Positions 12,701 through 18,959 of a stretch of 53,366 nucleotides of DNA are shown piece by piece. The translations under genes were made by a program, and so were the position numbers. Under the pieces are notes generated by a model. It made no database searches. It was not told the DNA's origin and saw only the letters and a list, made by a program, of their open reading frames with translations. Each line of letters opens with the position of its first letter. Positions within the stretch are counted from its first letter, which is position 1. The stretch lies in NCBI GenBank assembly GCA_945888515.1, contig CAMDAD010000021.1, positions 1 through 53,366 on the forward strand, given 5' to 3'. This DNA comes from Akkermansia muciniphila. GTDB lineage: Bacteria; Verrucomicrobiota; Verrucomicrobiia; Verrucomicrobiales; Akkermansiaceae.

Positions 12701-13777
12701 AGCCGTGCCGCCGTAGGTCGCTCCAGCCGTTACAGCAAGGCTTAAAGTTCCGCCACTGATGTTGAGCGGCGCTGTCGCCAGTGTATTCAGAGCATTGGCA
12801 GTATTTAGACGAAGTGTTCCGGCACTCAGGTTTGTAATGCCAGCGGCAGTGGTTCGAGCGCTTGTCGTGCCCAGCGTTAATTGGCCCGCTCCTTGCTTTG
12901 TCAGGGCAAAAGCTCCGCCCACAGCTCCCAAGGTCAAGTTCGTATTCGCACCTGTATCAAATACGGCAGGTCCAGCGGAAAGTGTCGTCGCACCGAAAGT
13001 AATACCTCCGTTACCACTTGACGCACTTGCACCACGAGTGATCGACAGAGTCTGCGCCCCGATGCTCAGTGTGCCCAAGGTATGAGTGACCGCCGCACCT
13101 GCACTCAGTCGGTCCGAAGTAATGGAGGCATTGCCAGTGATTGTCGTATTTCTAGCGTAGTTGAGCGCCGAGTCGTTAGCGAGTTGTAATACGGTGCTCG
13201 CAGCCAAAGAAATCGTTGCCGCACCTGTGCCCAGAGCGGCAGCATTGTTCGTGGCGCGAATGGTGCCGGCGGATAAAGACACTGGACCCGTTCCTGTATT
13301 GCCAGCCGATAGCGTAAGCGTTGTGCTGCCATTCTTCGTAAATCCAGCTGCGCCCCACCCCATCGTGGCCGAGATTGTCAGAGAGTTCGTCGTCGTGATC
13401 GTCGGCGATGTTCCGTCCAGAGTCAAAGTGCTTCCTACGACAATGCTTCCCGCTTGGTCTGTTGTTGTCCCCGTATCATTGTAAATCAATCCATTCACCG
13501 TGCGGTTAGCACCAAGCGCAAAAGTGGGACCAGAACCGGTCCAATCCGCCGATAGAGAAGCGATCTCGAGATTCGTGTCTGGTATGTCGGAGCCCGACCA
13601 GTTCGTAGTCGTTCCCCATGCGCCGCTGGCAACATTGGCAGTAGCTCCAGCCCACGTGCGTGTCTGCGCATTTGATTGGTGCCCGCCTAACAAAAACGCC
13701 AAGGCCGAAGCAAGAACGCAAGGAATAAAAGAGCGGCGGGACGCGCGCAAGCGCACGAGGCAATACTTGGGTTTCAT
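740..13777 (-). CDS. Giant secreted protein of autotransporter-associated beta-strand repeats (4345 aa)
   Basis: This is a very long open frame. A Sec signal peptide (residues 1-37, ending SNAQ) is followed by dozens of imperfect 25-50 residue repeats of the type GAGTLTLSGANTYTG then TTVSAGTL, the signature of autotransporter-associated beta-strand repeats, which build parallel beta helices. Four longer modules each open with a W-x-G/NW pattern, near residues 40, 1002 (YWRGNSNNSW), 1874 (YWRGGQDLSW) and 2842 (GQWATDADGNW); the second and third are clear paralogues. Around 2600-2680 there is a GGSGYIGAP/GGGGTGA insert. The C-terminus has no beta-barrel transporter domain. It carries DDQDGDGFINLMEYAFGT near residue 4217, a Ca-binding-like element, then a short beta domain, an ending common in Verrucomicrobiota exported proteins. 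The role is probably surface or matrix structure or adhesion; the substrate is unknown. The Gly/Thr/Ser bias makes long antisense frames, which are artefacts. Confidence 0.93.
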   Translation of the reverse strand: MKPKYCLVRLRASRRSFIPCVLASALAFLLGGHQSNAQTRTWAGATANVASGAWGTTTNWSGSDIPDTNLEIASLSADWTGSGPTFALGANRTVNGLIYNDTGTTTDQAGSIVVGSTLTLDGTSPTITTTNSLTISATMGWGAAGFTKNGSTTLTLSAGNTGTGPVSLSAGTIRATNNAAALGTGAATISLAASTVLQLANDSALNYARNTTITGNASITSDRLSAGAAVTHTLGTLSIGAQTLSITRGASASSGNGGITFGATTLSAGPAVFDTGANTNLTLGAVGGAFALTKQGAGQLTLGTTSARTTAAGITNLSAGTLRLNTANALNTLATAPLNISGGTLSLAVTAGATYGGTATTVSANATIEADAQASTANVTQTLGTLSIGAQTLSVSRGANITGTGSVTFGATTMTGNATFSPGSNTQLTLGAVGGAFTLTKTGGGIAVLSAAGTYTGATTVSAGTLRAGNATAFGTTAGGVSVTSGAVVDLNGVAVGAEAFTLNGTGISSGGALINSSSAAASLSGTINLASNSSIGGNGAGLFTLSGIISGSGTLTKVGTGTVLLTGANTFANGVTVEEGALRIQTSASAAGAGTIFIGATTGAASATLQAGSSLTHTNTITVQAGSSGTKTLSLIAAPTTIFSGLITMNDNLTVSNTGTGVLQTGVVNTSGNSINLNANTLTIANTNTGRYFSDGVIYGTGSVVMNSSGTGDWVPRGDHTYSGGTTVTAGVIAVDRDSIGTPGSPTSGAFGTGTLVINGGQMRAGTTADRTVGNAVTLSGNTTFYTTASEKSLIFSGPVTLSGASRTITSTLGTTVAGKSAVFSGAIGDGGNVLGLVKAGAGNLTLAGTNTYTGGTTVSEGTLILSGSVASNTAFSLAPTVAEGATLSLASGTANAVANISALTLGSATGTSRLALELGAGTETSDKLSSPNAATTTGTVSINILALPGFGAASTYDLITAASGLSGATYSLVNAPGGYSYTLNATDTAVQLGFTPVTGDIYWRGNSNNSWSSLAAGTSNWFTDSAGTTNAQASPGAGSTVRFSTVNATNTVGVITTTLDQNYTVNNLVFGNNPNGVTSVTIAGGTTPALATGVLTIAPASSVDGISVGSNAGSVTVSAPVVLGSNQTWSVDGTGANGSALTVTGALSGSSSLDISGLVTLSAAAATSTHSGTITVLNGGILQGGVANSFSSTSTVQLNASGTLRLNGFSNTIGSLTGSGTVQNNHASTAATLSVGDASNFTFGGLLQNGAAATLALTKVGAGTMTLTTAHSYTGGTTISAGTLQQGIENALPTGRALTVNGTSIFDLNGLNASVSTLGGVATGVVTDNAAGSGTSTLSITNAGSSAVNIKDGVSRDLALRVTNANGNFSLANAANTFSGGIVLTTSGAGTRLSPGTITAGSYGTGAITIGESPTDLAGIYFATSNQTLSNPITFNTALGTDRVGIRTDAAGIVLSGVITANLAPATFTSNTATAGAFTLTNQVTGSSGLVLDIVSLSASATQFIVTLNNAAGTNNYQGDTVVNFNAASGKSATLQLLAAGQIPNGAGTGNVIVNSNSTGIGLLSLAGGNETINGLSGSGNVAIPSGTVTLTLGDNDATASHSGAINNTAGILSLTKIGTGTQTLSGASNFAGALSVNGGLVAFPSSPATSGPLGNSTVVNLNGGGISYTSSSATALNRPVSVGASAGTVDVANASGSLSFAVSSSGGNLVKTGPGTAVISGTTSLNGGLAGVVVDAGTLRAGFGGTDIATVSVGSTGNLNLADSTVSAEALTLDNSVGALTLAGGAQLGFEFNGATTDSIAVGSSGTAVTSGVVTLNFSGTPAAGTYNLLTAPSGLSGATYALGTAPNGFNYTINASDTVVSVTVSASVPIYWRGGQDLSWNTLGSGTANWTTDSAGTVDALSKPVGADTVYFAATGAPFTSGSVIDTTLDAAFTVDSLQFTNIPTGVTAVSIAAGTGGSLTLTPASTSGGIRVLTGGGNATISAPLTVGAAQTWDIDPTGSLTVSGDTAFNANVVKSNTGALTLSGNNTGSGSLTLSGGTLNINSATALGAGALNIGAGTTIDTPSGAIVLSNNNAQTWNGDFTFTGANALNLGTGAVTLANSLVVTGAASQLTVGGAIGDGGNSRSLTKAGAGTMVLGGSNTYGGLTTVTDGVLRISNSAGLGSTAAGTTQSGTSALELDGTAGALTIGAELLSISGGGITEQGALRNIAGDNTYDGAVTLAAQSRINSDSGTLTLSNAAAVTSEARTLVVGGAGNIAINGVVALGSGGVSKDGTGTLTLGGNNTYTGNTSVSTGVLNMTGTLTGNGTPTAGSNLLYGVAAGNSVVNVSGNVTNYFRFQGSTNASANAAYIQTGGTVNFTSTATTNPNNVVASAGYGYMEITGGSLKANGRFAPSNGSATTGVMYIGGSGTLDHTSGEWFLMTYSPASGGGRSMITVDTGGTLNRVGSTNPFGLNMDRSNGYAVLNIVGGSVLNSNQAITFGNGTGTGITGTTGILNLAAGTLQIGANMLSGNTSGSSNSASVNFAGGTLKAQAALTNAIPVSAVHQTFTTTMYGAIDNSGTSRDFVGGLTVDTNSFATTLANPLLAPTADGVGQSSLSITGGSGYIGAPMVQFTGGTLAAGGAPAAGYAVVSGGAVTEIVITAPGSYTVAPSVTLTGGGGTGASVTVGALVPNTGGGLTKINPGTLTLSGANTYTGSTVVNGGTLLLNSNAATTPTTSGVTVNAGGTLAFTSSSASTLDLTGKPLTLSGGTLNFDVGASGINDTITVQDFTLTANSALTFNSLGVLSEGNTYTLLTSVNPISNAGGFTLPSQTIGRVTLIPTINTNSITITASVDEGQWATDADGNWSVGANWTGYTPTTAGDAALFGSAITAPRTVSVDSPQIVSFLRFNNANAYTLGANGSSNLTLNNGSSSAVVSVTSGSHTIAENIALLSNASLTAASSTQLTVSGVISGASRSIDANGAGTVVLSGVNTYTGTTTVSNGTLTLSGARTGSSGAFNVGNLPGLNAVLNISAGSYALGGNAMNVGNIPTTAGTATVNQTGGAISFSSGNAVLVGQGTVGNQGVYNLSGGSITTFASASRGIMLGVNSNPTPGINSGGGTFNLSGTGVLNMTSASGGGGDALLEIGRSDTIANNTTNAFNQTAGTANVGILTLGGAASGSTGVNAALSLTGGTFTANQFTVLAAGASNTAAITIGGSALVTLPAFPTARGADSTTTLTLDSDTGSLTPLAASSSYMPSGSFTNAYLTANGAKLNVISGRDITIGQVLENANSQVGTLTKNGVGNLTLTGVNTYTGETIINAGTLTINEGSIAGSSNIVNSGTLAYVLSTNARTYANPITGFGSLTKSGTNTLTLSGTNTYTGGTTVSGGNLIISGSTNTTAGNVTLSSGATLTIATGGSLTTTGTFNMGGVTIGNNLVVQTGATFSAASINNAWGTSTTIDGTLTISGTWTVSTNRTTDTFAGSGTINLGDMTLGNATTGFNYTGLGSINVSGNVTVASNGASGAPFYTQSSGTLNAAGMLLGDNVTNTAGSRTFNLSGGRVNLGAGGIATTGTTTATRAVNLGAGTLGASANWSSSRAMTMTSATPGATINTLDSVDNTTARTITLSGVLSGTGGLNKAADGSLVLTAANTYTGPTNINGGTLQLGDGGTTGALAITSAITNNSNLTINRSNAVSQSASFATIAGTGTFTQAGTGVTTLNTANTYTGATRINAGTLNLGVAETAGTSGPLGNQLANAADTIVFGGGTLQYSAANTFDYSGRFSSAVNQAYRVDTNSQNVTWAGNLISSGGSLVKSGAGILTLSGTNGYSGVTTVSGGTVQISAANQLGDGSETNTITLSGGALRSSGGTYNLGANRDITMSSAATIQVDAGTLTVDGDIANGANALTLRGTGNIVISGVIGAGSTPSGGLTIGSNTATGQANVTLSGNNLFTGNVTLPAQNTNPNAVLTITNSGALGVGPKTLQSNGGGEIHLQNDITLASNISLTVSGNPTQNSVAVNRGVIYNDSGSNVINGNISISSGNGATLIESSSGLLTINGNMTATAADRQLRLRGNGDGVISGVIANGSTTTGLPLLKDAGTGTWTLSGNNTYTGATTVSVGTLALVGGSQASPITVSAGASLGFTLGSPTTSTSTFNLTNGTIKITGTPTLPSYTLITDSAGITGTPTLDAPIAGYSLVKVGNSLLLTNPQALYDAWTDATYVPPLTAKLKTDDQDGDGFINLMEYAFGTQPTVSSTASLSYTGGTLTSTGQPLLVKDAGVWYAVFGRRKDYLEAGLTYTVQFSSSLSLWVDGVSAPAVIATDGTIDAVRVPFPNFIESDNGPQKPTFFRVEVSSSF

Positions 13778-14220
13778 ATCGAACGGGGTTGTTAGAGGGT
13801 TTTAGGCTTGAAAATTCGCGTTATAATTTTAGCAGCTCACAAGAAATCATTCTTACTAGATCAAATTTGTGTCAAAAAATTCACACTAGGCAAGAAAAAA
13901 TACAAAAAATGATCTCCAAAAACCATTTTTCTTAACCACTACCCATCGTCCTAGAGTGCGCAATGGCACTGCGAAGTCTCGGGGTGATTTGTGATCCGTA
14001 ATGGGTTATCGGCAGATTTCCTCATCCTGGCATGGTTTCCTCGATGCACCTCATGGGTGACAGAAAGGTGTAAAGCATATCGACTGGGCGCAGCTTCCGA
14101 ACATAGGTAAGACATTCGCTTCCATCCATGAGTTCCGCATTTTCACTGTTTCTGGGTCTGGAAATACATCAGCTCTGTGCCTGAAATTCGGTTCTCGGGG
14201 CTTCGCGCGCTTTGTGATCC
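13778..14220. other. Intergenic region upstream of the giant repeat gene, no gene seen
   Basis: This 443-nt stretch separates the giant repeat protein start from the end of gltS, both on the minus strand. The part at 13800-13940 is clearly AT-rich and should hold the promoter for the giant gene. Read on the minus strand it contains a TTGACA (13870-13875) and a TATAAC (13820-13825), but the two are too far apart to be one sigma-70 promoter, so I do not call one. The part at 13940-14220 is GC-richer. I see no tRNA, no convincing hairpin with a T tract and no coding frame there; the open frame running through 14051-14220 is the out-of-frame shadow of gltS. Confidence 0.6.
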
Positions 14221-15519
14221 TCATCGGAGGAAATTGATGAACCAGGTGATGTTCAGCGAATTCGTTAGATCGATCAGCATGCCGCCCACGATGGGCACGA
14301 TCAAAAAAGCGCGCGGGGAAGGACCGAAGGTGCGGGTGATCGATTCCATGTTGGCGACGGCGCTGGGCGTGGCGCCGTGAGCGAAACCGCAGTGCCCGGC
14401 GGCGATGACGGCGGCATCGTAATCTTTTCCCATCAACGGAAATGTCACCCAGCGGACAAAGGCCCATACCAGCATGATTTGTGCGGCGAGAATGAACAGC
14501 ATGGGCATTGCGCTGGCGGCGAGTTCTCTGAGGTTCAGACTCATCATTGCGGTGGCAAGGAACACGCCGAGCAGTAGGCCGCTGAGGGCGTCGATCACCT
14601 TCGTATCGATCCACGAAATGCCGCAGAGTAGCAGGGCATTGCGCACCAGCACTCCCACCAACATCGCGCCCATGTAGGCGGGAAATACCATACCTGTGGC
14701 CTGCAGTGCGTAGCTGACCCAGGCACCCGCCTTGATCAATACGATTAAAAAAACGATGTGTCCCAGCAGCGTTCGTCCCATGCGAACCAGGGTGCGTAGG
14801 TCATGCCAAAGGCCTCTTTCGCTCTCGGTCGGTAGAATCGCCTCTTCCGAGTGCAGGTCACGCGCGCTTTGCCGTGGCGGGAAAAGATGATGCGTGCGGA
14901 TCAGGCGCGCGGCGATGGGGCCGCCGATCAGTCCCCCGCAAACCAGTCCGAAGGTGGCGGCCGCCGCGCCAGTGCTGGCGGCGCTGGGGTAACCAGCCTG
15001 GACCAAGGTATCCGCAAAACCCAGTGCCGTGCCGTGTCCGCCGGTCTGGCTGAGACTGCCGCAGATCAAGCCAAGCACGGGATTTTCCCCTAACAAAGAC
15101 GCGATGGCTACGCCCAGCGCATTCTGAAAAATAGCGAGTATTGTCGCGAGGCCCCAGAACAAGGGCACTTGCCAACTGCCTTTTTTCAGCACATCCCAAG
15201 TCGCGGTAAGGCCGATGCAGGTGAAAAATCCGATGAGAAATGGCAAGTTGACCGCTTTTTCTGGCAGTGCCCTCCACTCAGGTTCCGGCGTCACCATCCA
15301 GGTCCACCAGGAAGATGAGACTTTTGTGAGAAGAGTGATGCGGCACAGGCCGGTCAGGTCGCCTAACAGAATCAACAGACAAATGGTCAGTCCACCCACG
15401 ACGGGAACGGGGATGTTGTATTTTGCCAACAACGGGGCGCGGCGCAGGATCGATTCCCCGAGAAACAACACAGGAATCGCGGCGAACAGCAAAAACCAAG
15501 CGGAAAGTGTGAGAGACAT
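14221..15519 (-). CDS. gltS: Sodium/glutamate symporter (GltS, ESS family)
   Basis: This is a 432-aa polytopic inner-membrane protein, close to the roughly 400 aa usual for GltS, which takes up glutamate with Na+. Two inverted-repeat signatures of the family are visible: GSLSQTGGHGTALGF at about 154-168 in the first half, and CGFAHGATPSAVANM in the second half (about residue 385). Both correspond to the re-entrant loops of ESS transporters. Hydrophobic segments fill the protein apart from a hydrophilic middle linker around residues 210-240, rich in Arg, Ser and Glu. The ATG start at 15517-15519 gives a normal N-terminus, though no Shine-Dalgarno is obvious. It begins 44 nt after the stop of the cytochrome/beta-propeller gene on the same strand, so the two may form one transcript. 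Substrate specificity is inferred from the family. Confidence 0.88.
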   Translation of the reverse strand: MSLTLSAWFLLFAAIPVLFLGESILRRAPLLAKYNIPVPVVGGLTICLLILLGDLTGLCRITLLTKVSSSWWTWMVTPEPEWRALPEKAVNLPFLIGFFTCIGLTATWDVLKKGSWQVPLFWGLATILAIFQNALGVAIASLLGENPVLGLICGSLSQTGGHGTALGFADTLVQAGYPSAASTGAAAATFGLVCGGLIGGPIAARLIRTHHLFPPRQSARDLHSEEAILPTESERGLWHDLRTLVRMGRTLLGHIVFLIVLIKAGAWVSYALQATGMVFPAYMGAMLVGVLVRNALLLCGISWIDTKVIDALSGLLLGVFLATAMMSLNLRELAASAMPMLFILAAQIMLVWAFVRWVTFPLMGKDYDAAVIAAGHCGFAHGATPSAVANMESITRTFGPSPRAFLIVPIVGGMLIDLTNSLNITWFINFLR

Positions 15520-15563
15520 CGTTCTTGTATTTGCGTTTCACACCCGCGGGAGGACCCACGAGC

Positions 15564-18212
15564 TTAGTTCGGGACCGCGCGAACGGAGTGATAGGCCTCC
15601 AGCGGAGCGCGCGCGACGGGCTCAGCAAAGAGCGTCTCGGGCGCTTGCAACGTTACGTGATACAGGCGGTTGATGATTTTTTCGGGCGTGGCGAAATCGG
15701 TCATCTTACAATGCACAGACTTCCGATCCGCGGCGATGACGACGGAAGAGATGGCGTTGGTGGTTTTTTCATTTTCCCGCGAGCCGTAGGTAACGGCATC
15801 GGTATAGGTCCAGGACTCGATCTTGGTTTTTTCCACGAGCATGTCTGGAGTCACCGAGGCCTCGAGCGGCTTCGTGAAGCGGATATGAAAACCATCGGCG
15901 GCGGTGCGGAGCGCGAGTATATCAGCGGCTTGAGTTTTGCCATCCCAGCTGATGCGTTGCAGCGCGGCTTGGTTGCCACCTTTCGATTGCCAGCCGCGAC
16001 CGGTCTGGCCTAACAGCAACGAGGCATCGGGCAGGAAACAAGGGCGCATGATGCCAGAGGCGAGGCCACGAGCGAACAGAATCATAGTGCCCTGATCCGT
16101 AGTGCCGATTTTTTCAAAATGCGCGCGCACGAGCGTCGAGAGCGTTTGATCGCCGACGAACATTTGTTGCGCGAAAGAGCCGAATTTCCCGCCCGTCAAA
16201 TCCCATGCCGGGTTGCCCGGGGAGTTTGCATACTTGCCATGCGGAAACCACAGTGCGCTCGGGTGGGTCTTGCTCTGCCATTTTTCAAACACAATTTCCT
16301 CCGAGCTGGGCGTCATGCCCGGAAGCGAAACCAAGCCGGACGGGTGACCGTAGAAGTGATCCTTGACGAGGTAGGAAATTTTCGACGAGCCGAAATACTC
16401 CCCTTGATTATCGATGTAGAGCAACCGGCCTTGAGGGTCCATGCCCAATCCGGCGGGGCTGCGCAGGCCGGAAGCGAACGGCTCGAACACGCCTGCTGGT
16501 GTCACACGGCAGGCCCAGCCGCGGAAACCGCCCATACTGCCCATGAAGTTCCCGCCAGCCTTATAGGAAGCCTTGGGATTGTTGCTGTGGCAGAGATTGA
16601 GCGTGAAGTAGTAATTTCCCTCGGCATCGCGCACGGGGCCGTGTGTGTATTCGTGATAATTTCCGTGAAAGCCGAAGTCATCGCAAAGCGTCTGGAAACG
16701 ATCGGCGCGTCCATCGCCATTGACATCGGTGAGGCGGGTGAGTTCCGGTTTTTGCGCAATGACGATGACATCGCCTTTGTCGTCCTCGATCACCAGCCCG
16801 AGGCATTCGTAAGTGCCCTCGGCGAAGAGTTGCCATTGTTTGTTTTTCAAACGCCAGATGCCGGCGGTGCGGGTGCCGACCACGAGCGTTCCATCCTGAG
16901 CCACGGCGAGAGCGGTGGGCTCGAACAACTGCTTGCGGCCGAACGTATCGAGCGGGGCTTGCCAGTTTTCGATTTGATACCCCGGTGGCAAAGTGGCAGT
17001 GCCGGGCTCGGTGGCGAGTGGTTGCGGGGCGAGGATTTCTGCCTTCGTGATTTGCGGGCGCGCCACGGGTGCCAGACCCATGCTAGCCTGGAGGCGGTAG
17101 GTTTTTTCCGTGCCGATGGGGAGAGTCCAGCGGCTCTGATCGAGCGTGCCGCCATCGACCTTCACGGCACTGAGCCCATCTACGCGCACTTGAAACACTT
17201 GCGGCGTGGCGATGGTAGCGGTCAGTGTGATCACCAACTCGCCAGATTCTGTGAACGAAATTTTTTCACGGAAGGAATTTTTACCCACGCGGAACAAAAA
17301 CTCTGGTTCGCCGTCGGCGTTGAGTTCGTAGCCTTTGAACTCGCTATCCCACGACGCAAGTTCTTTGAGGAAATCGCCGCCTTTCCACAGGTGCTTTTCG
17401 GCAGCGGCGTCATCGGCCACATCGGGCTCCTTAAACTCGAGATCGATCACTCGCCCATCCGCCGTCAGTGGCACCAAGGCAGGCGTGGCGTCCAGCATTT
17501 TTGCCGCTCCGCGACCGCGATCCGAGCCAGGCGTGCTGCGGCCCACGCGTTCTTTTTTCAAATTCAAAAATCCACCACTCCAAACGCCGCGCAGCGAGAA
17601 AAAGCGTGGGTCGAAACTGTAGCTGTAGCCATTGGGCAGACCGACGTGAATGCCGCGACCACTGGCTTCGAGAATCGGTGCGCGGAAAATGCGCGGGCGC
17701 TTGGCGACGACGACTTCATCCAAGTCATCGAGGAGGTTGACGATGGCGGCTTGCTTGGGTGCGGGGCCCATGACCTTCGCGGGGCCGTTTTTTCCTTCAT
17801 CGGCCGCGTGGTGCAGGTAGTGCCAGATCATATCGAGATCGGCATCGCTCACAAGCGCAGCGGTGAATTGCGGCATGATCGCAGGATACGCGGTACCCTT
17901 GGTGGGGCCGGTCTCGGCGATGGCGAGATGCATGGTGGGCTTTCGCACAGATTGCACGAAATAATTTTTGTCCGCCTTGAGGGCGATCGGTTTGCCATTC
18001 TCATCATTCACGGCGCGCGCGCGCGGGGTGAGCTGGAAGAGATTATACAGAGTGGGCCCGGTCTTGATCGATTGATCGTCCTTGGTGCTGACATGGCATT
18101 CCGCGCAACCCCAGAGCTCGAAGGTTTCTTTGCCTTTTGCCACGTAATCCATTTCCTGTGCTCCGAGGGGAAAAAGAGACAGCGCCAGCCCCATGCCTGT
18201 GATTGCTTTCAT
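15564..18212 (-). CDS. Secreted cytochrome c with DUF6797-like region and beta-propeller, 882 aa
   Basis: A signal peptide (residues 1-18) precedes a class I cytochrome c domain with the heme-binding CAECH at residues 36-40 and a plausible axial Met in the AIMPQF motif near residue 110. Next comes a region with GRGIHVGLPNGYSYSFDPRF, typical of the domain annotated DUF6797 in Verrucomicrobiota. From about residue 400 there is a beta-propeller of the sorbosone/glucose dehydrogenase or PVC-specific membrane-bound dehydrogenase type, with LTRLTDVNGDGRADRFQTL and SGLRSPAGLGMDPQGRLLYI. A periplasmic electron-transfer or sugar-oxidation role fits the family; the substrate is unknown. It is divergent from the peroxiredoxin gene and precedes gltS. 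A 723-codon frame on the opposite strand (16119-18290) lacks any recognisable domain and is treated as a shadow. Confidence 0.87.
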   Translation of the reverse strand: MKAITGMGLALSLFPLGAQEMDYVAKGKETFELWGCAECHVSTKDDQSIKTGPTLYNLFQLTPRARAVNDENGKPIALKADKNYFVQSVRKPTMHLAIAETGPTKGTAYPAIMPQFTAALVSDADLDMIWHYLHHAADEGKNGPAKVMGPAPKQAAIVNLLDDLDEVVVAKRPRIFRAPILEASGRGIHVGLPNGYSYSFDPRFFSLRGVWSGGFLNLKKERVGRSTPGSDRGRGAAKMLDATPALVPLTADGRVIDLEFKEPDVADDAAAEKHLWKGGDFLKELASWDSEFKGYELNADGEPEFLFRVGKNSFREKISFTESGELVITLTATIATPQVFQVRVDGLSAVKVDGGTLDQSRWTLPIGTEKTYRLQASMGLAPVARPQITKAEILAPQPLATEPGTATLPPGYQIENWQAPLDTFGRKQLFEPTALAVAQDGTLVVGTRTAGIWRLKNKQWQLFAEGTYECLGLVIEDDKGDVIVIAQKPELTRLTDVNGDGRADRFQTLCDDFGFHGNYHEYTHGPVRDAEGNYYFTLNLCHSNNPKASYKAGGNFMGSMGGFRGWACRVTPAGVFEPFASGLRSPAGLGMDPQGRLLYIDNQGEYFGSSKISYLVKDHFYGHPSGLVSLPGMTPSSEEIVFEKWQSKTHPSALWFPHGKYANSPGNPAWDLTGGKFGSFAQQMFVGDQTLSTLVRAHFEKIGTTDQGTMILFARGLASGIMRPCFLPDASLLLGQTGRGWQSKGGNQAALQRISWDGKTQAADILALRTAADGFHIRFTKPLEASVTPDMLVEKTKIESWTYTDAVTYGSRENEKTTNAISSVVIAADRKSVHCKMTDFATPEKIINRLYHVTLQAPETLFAEPVARAPLEAYHSVRAVPN

Positions 18213-18338
18213 TATTCACAGCGTGGCAGCTACCCCGATACAGGTCAAAAGGAATCCTGTCTAACGAAAAGAATTTTCCTCACTGGTTGATTGATCACAC
18301 CTTGCCTCGTGAGAGAATCGAAGTATGCTGCCGGCGTC

Positions 18339-18815
18339 ATGAGTGCACAACTAGCTCCCGGGGACAAAGCTCCCAGTTTCACCGTATCCGCCATCGGCGG
18401 CGCTTACAAAGAACCGACCATCGTCTCTCTCGCCGACTTCCTCGGTCAGACGGTGGTGCTGTATTTTTATCCGAAAGACGACACGCCAGGCTGCACCAAA
18501 CAAGCATGCGCCTTGCGTGATGGATGGCAGGAGATCTCGCAAAAAGCGCAGGTCTTTGGCGTGAGTATCGATTCGATCAAGAGCCATGAGAAGTTTCTCA
18601 AAAAGCACTCTTTGCCCTTCGCCCTGCTGAGTGATGAGGATCATGCCATGGTAGAAAATTACGGTGTGTGGGTGGAAAAAAGCATGTATGGGAAAACTTA
18701 CATGGGCACCGAGCGCACCACCTTCGTGATCGATCCCAAAGGAAAAATCAAAGCTGTGTTCCCGAAAGTAAAGCCCGATGAGCACTTCGCCCAAGTGCTC
18801 GAAGCGCTGGGCTGA
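18339..18815 (+). CDS. bcp: Thioredoxin-dependent thiol peroxidase (Bcp/PrxQ peroxiredoxin)
   Basis: This enzyme reduces H2O2 and organic hydroperoxides using thioredoxin. The frame is open further upstream, but the ATG at 18339 gives MSAQLAPGDKAPSF, the usual Bcp N-terminus, and a protein of 158 aa, the normal length. The active site reads YPKDDTPGCTKQAC, with peroxidatic Cys52 and, five residues later, Cys57, the resolving-Cys arrangement of the alpha-helical PrxQ type. The later motif TTFVIDPKGKI is also typical. No Shine-Dalgarno is seen before the ATG. The gene is divergent from the cytochrome/beta-propeller gene, with 126 nt between the start codons, and convergent with the DUF1501 gene; the hairpin-rich gap downstream may terminate both. 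Confidence 0.93.
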   Translation: MSAQLAPGDKAPSFTVSAIGGAYKEPTIVSLADFLGQTVVLYFYPKDDTPGCTKQACALRDGWQEISQKAQVFGVSIDSIKSHEKFLKKHSLPFALLSDEDHAMVENYGVWVEKSMYGKTYMGTERTTFVIDPKGKIKAVFPKVKPDEHFAQVLEALG

Positions 18816-18870
18816 GCACAAACAATTCACCAACCACTCCTGCAGTTCGCAGTGCTAGTACGGATTCTAG

Positions 18871-18886
18871 GTGAGATGTTTCTCAC
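18871..18886. terminator. Small hairpin after bcp
   Basis: GTGAGA at 18871-18876 and TCTCAC at 18881-18886 form a perfect 6-bp stem with a TGTT loop, 55 nt after the bcp stop codon. It is followed by ACAATGACAG rather than a T tract, so it may act only as an RNA 3'-end stabiliser or a weak terminator. It is the first of four hairpins in under 90 bp between two convergent genes. Confidence 0.35.
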
Positions 18887-18898
18887 AATGACAGTAGC

Positions 18899-18914
18899 TA
18901 CTATGTTTATAGTA
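18899..18914. repeat. TACTA-N6-TAGTA palindrome, copy 1
   Basis: The sequence TACTATGTTTATAGTA has perfect arms, and the symmetry extends outward on both sides through AGC/GCT, so the stem can reach 10 bp around a GTTT loop. It is one of five copies in this window of a palindrome with consensus TACTA-YRNNYR-TAGTA. It lies in the gap between bcp and the DUF1501 gene and is followed 2 nt later by copy 2. Confidence 0.75.
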
Positions 18915-18916
18915 GC

Positions 18917-18932
18917 TACTACACTTATAGTA
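18917..18932. repeat. TACTA-N6-TAGTA palindrome, copy 2
   Basis: TACTACACTTATAGTA lies directly next to copy 1, sharing the flanking GC step (TAGTAGCTACTA). The arms are perfect over the five outer bases, plus one further outer C/G pair on each side. The tandem arrangement could fold as two alternative hairpins or pair copy 1 with copy 2. Confidence 0.7.
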
Positions 18933-18937
18933 GATGA

Positions 18938-18956
18938 AAGTCAGAGCTTCTGACTT
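18938..18956 (-). terminator. Hairpin directly after the DUF1501 stop codon
   Basis: AAGTCAGA (18938-18945) and TCTGACTT (18949-18956) form a perfect 8-bp stem with a 3-nt loop. On the minus strand it starts 3 nt after the DUF1501 stop codon (18960-18962). Past the hairpin on that strand the sequence is TCATCTACTA, not a T run, so factor-independent termination would be weak. It may be an mRNA 3'-end structure. Confidence 0.4.
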
Positions 18957-18959
18957 GAC

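Noticed and set aside
740-13777. Regular spaced repeats suggesting a CRISPR or satellite array
   Set aside because: The periodicity is protein-level (beta-strand repeats), imperfect in DNA, with no constant direct repeats separated by unique spacers.
13800-13880. Sigma-70 promoter for the giant repeat gene (TTGACA and TATAAC on the minus strand)
   Set aside because: The two hexamers are over 40 bp apart, and neither has a partner at 16-18 bp.
14051-14614. 187-codon minus-strand frame downstream of and inside gltS
   Set aside because: It overlaps gltS in another frame; the translation is Arg/His-rich without a family, and gltS has clear signatures.
16119-18290. 723-codon open frame on the plus strand
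   Set aside because: It lies opposite the 882-aa cytochrome/beta-propeller gene, which has a signal peptide, heme motif and domains in order. The antisense frame shows no recognisable domain and comes from codon bias.
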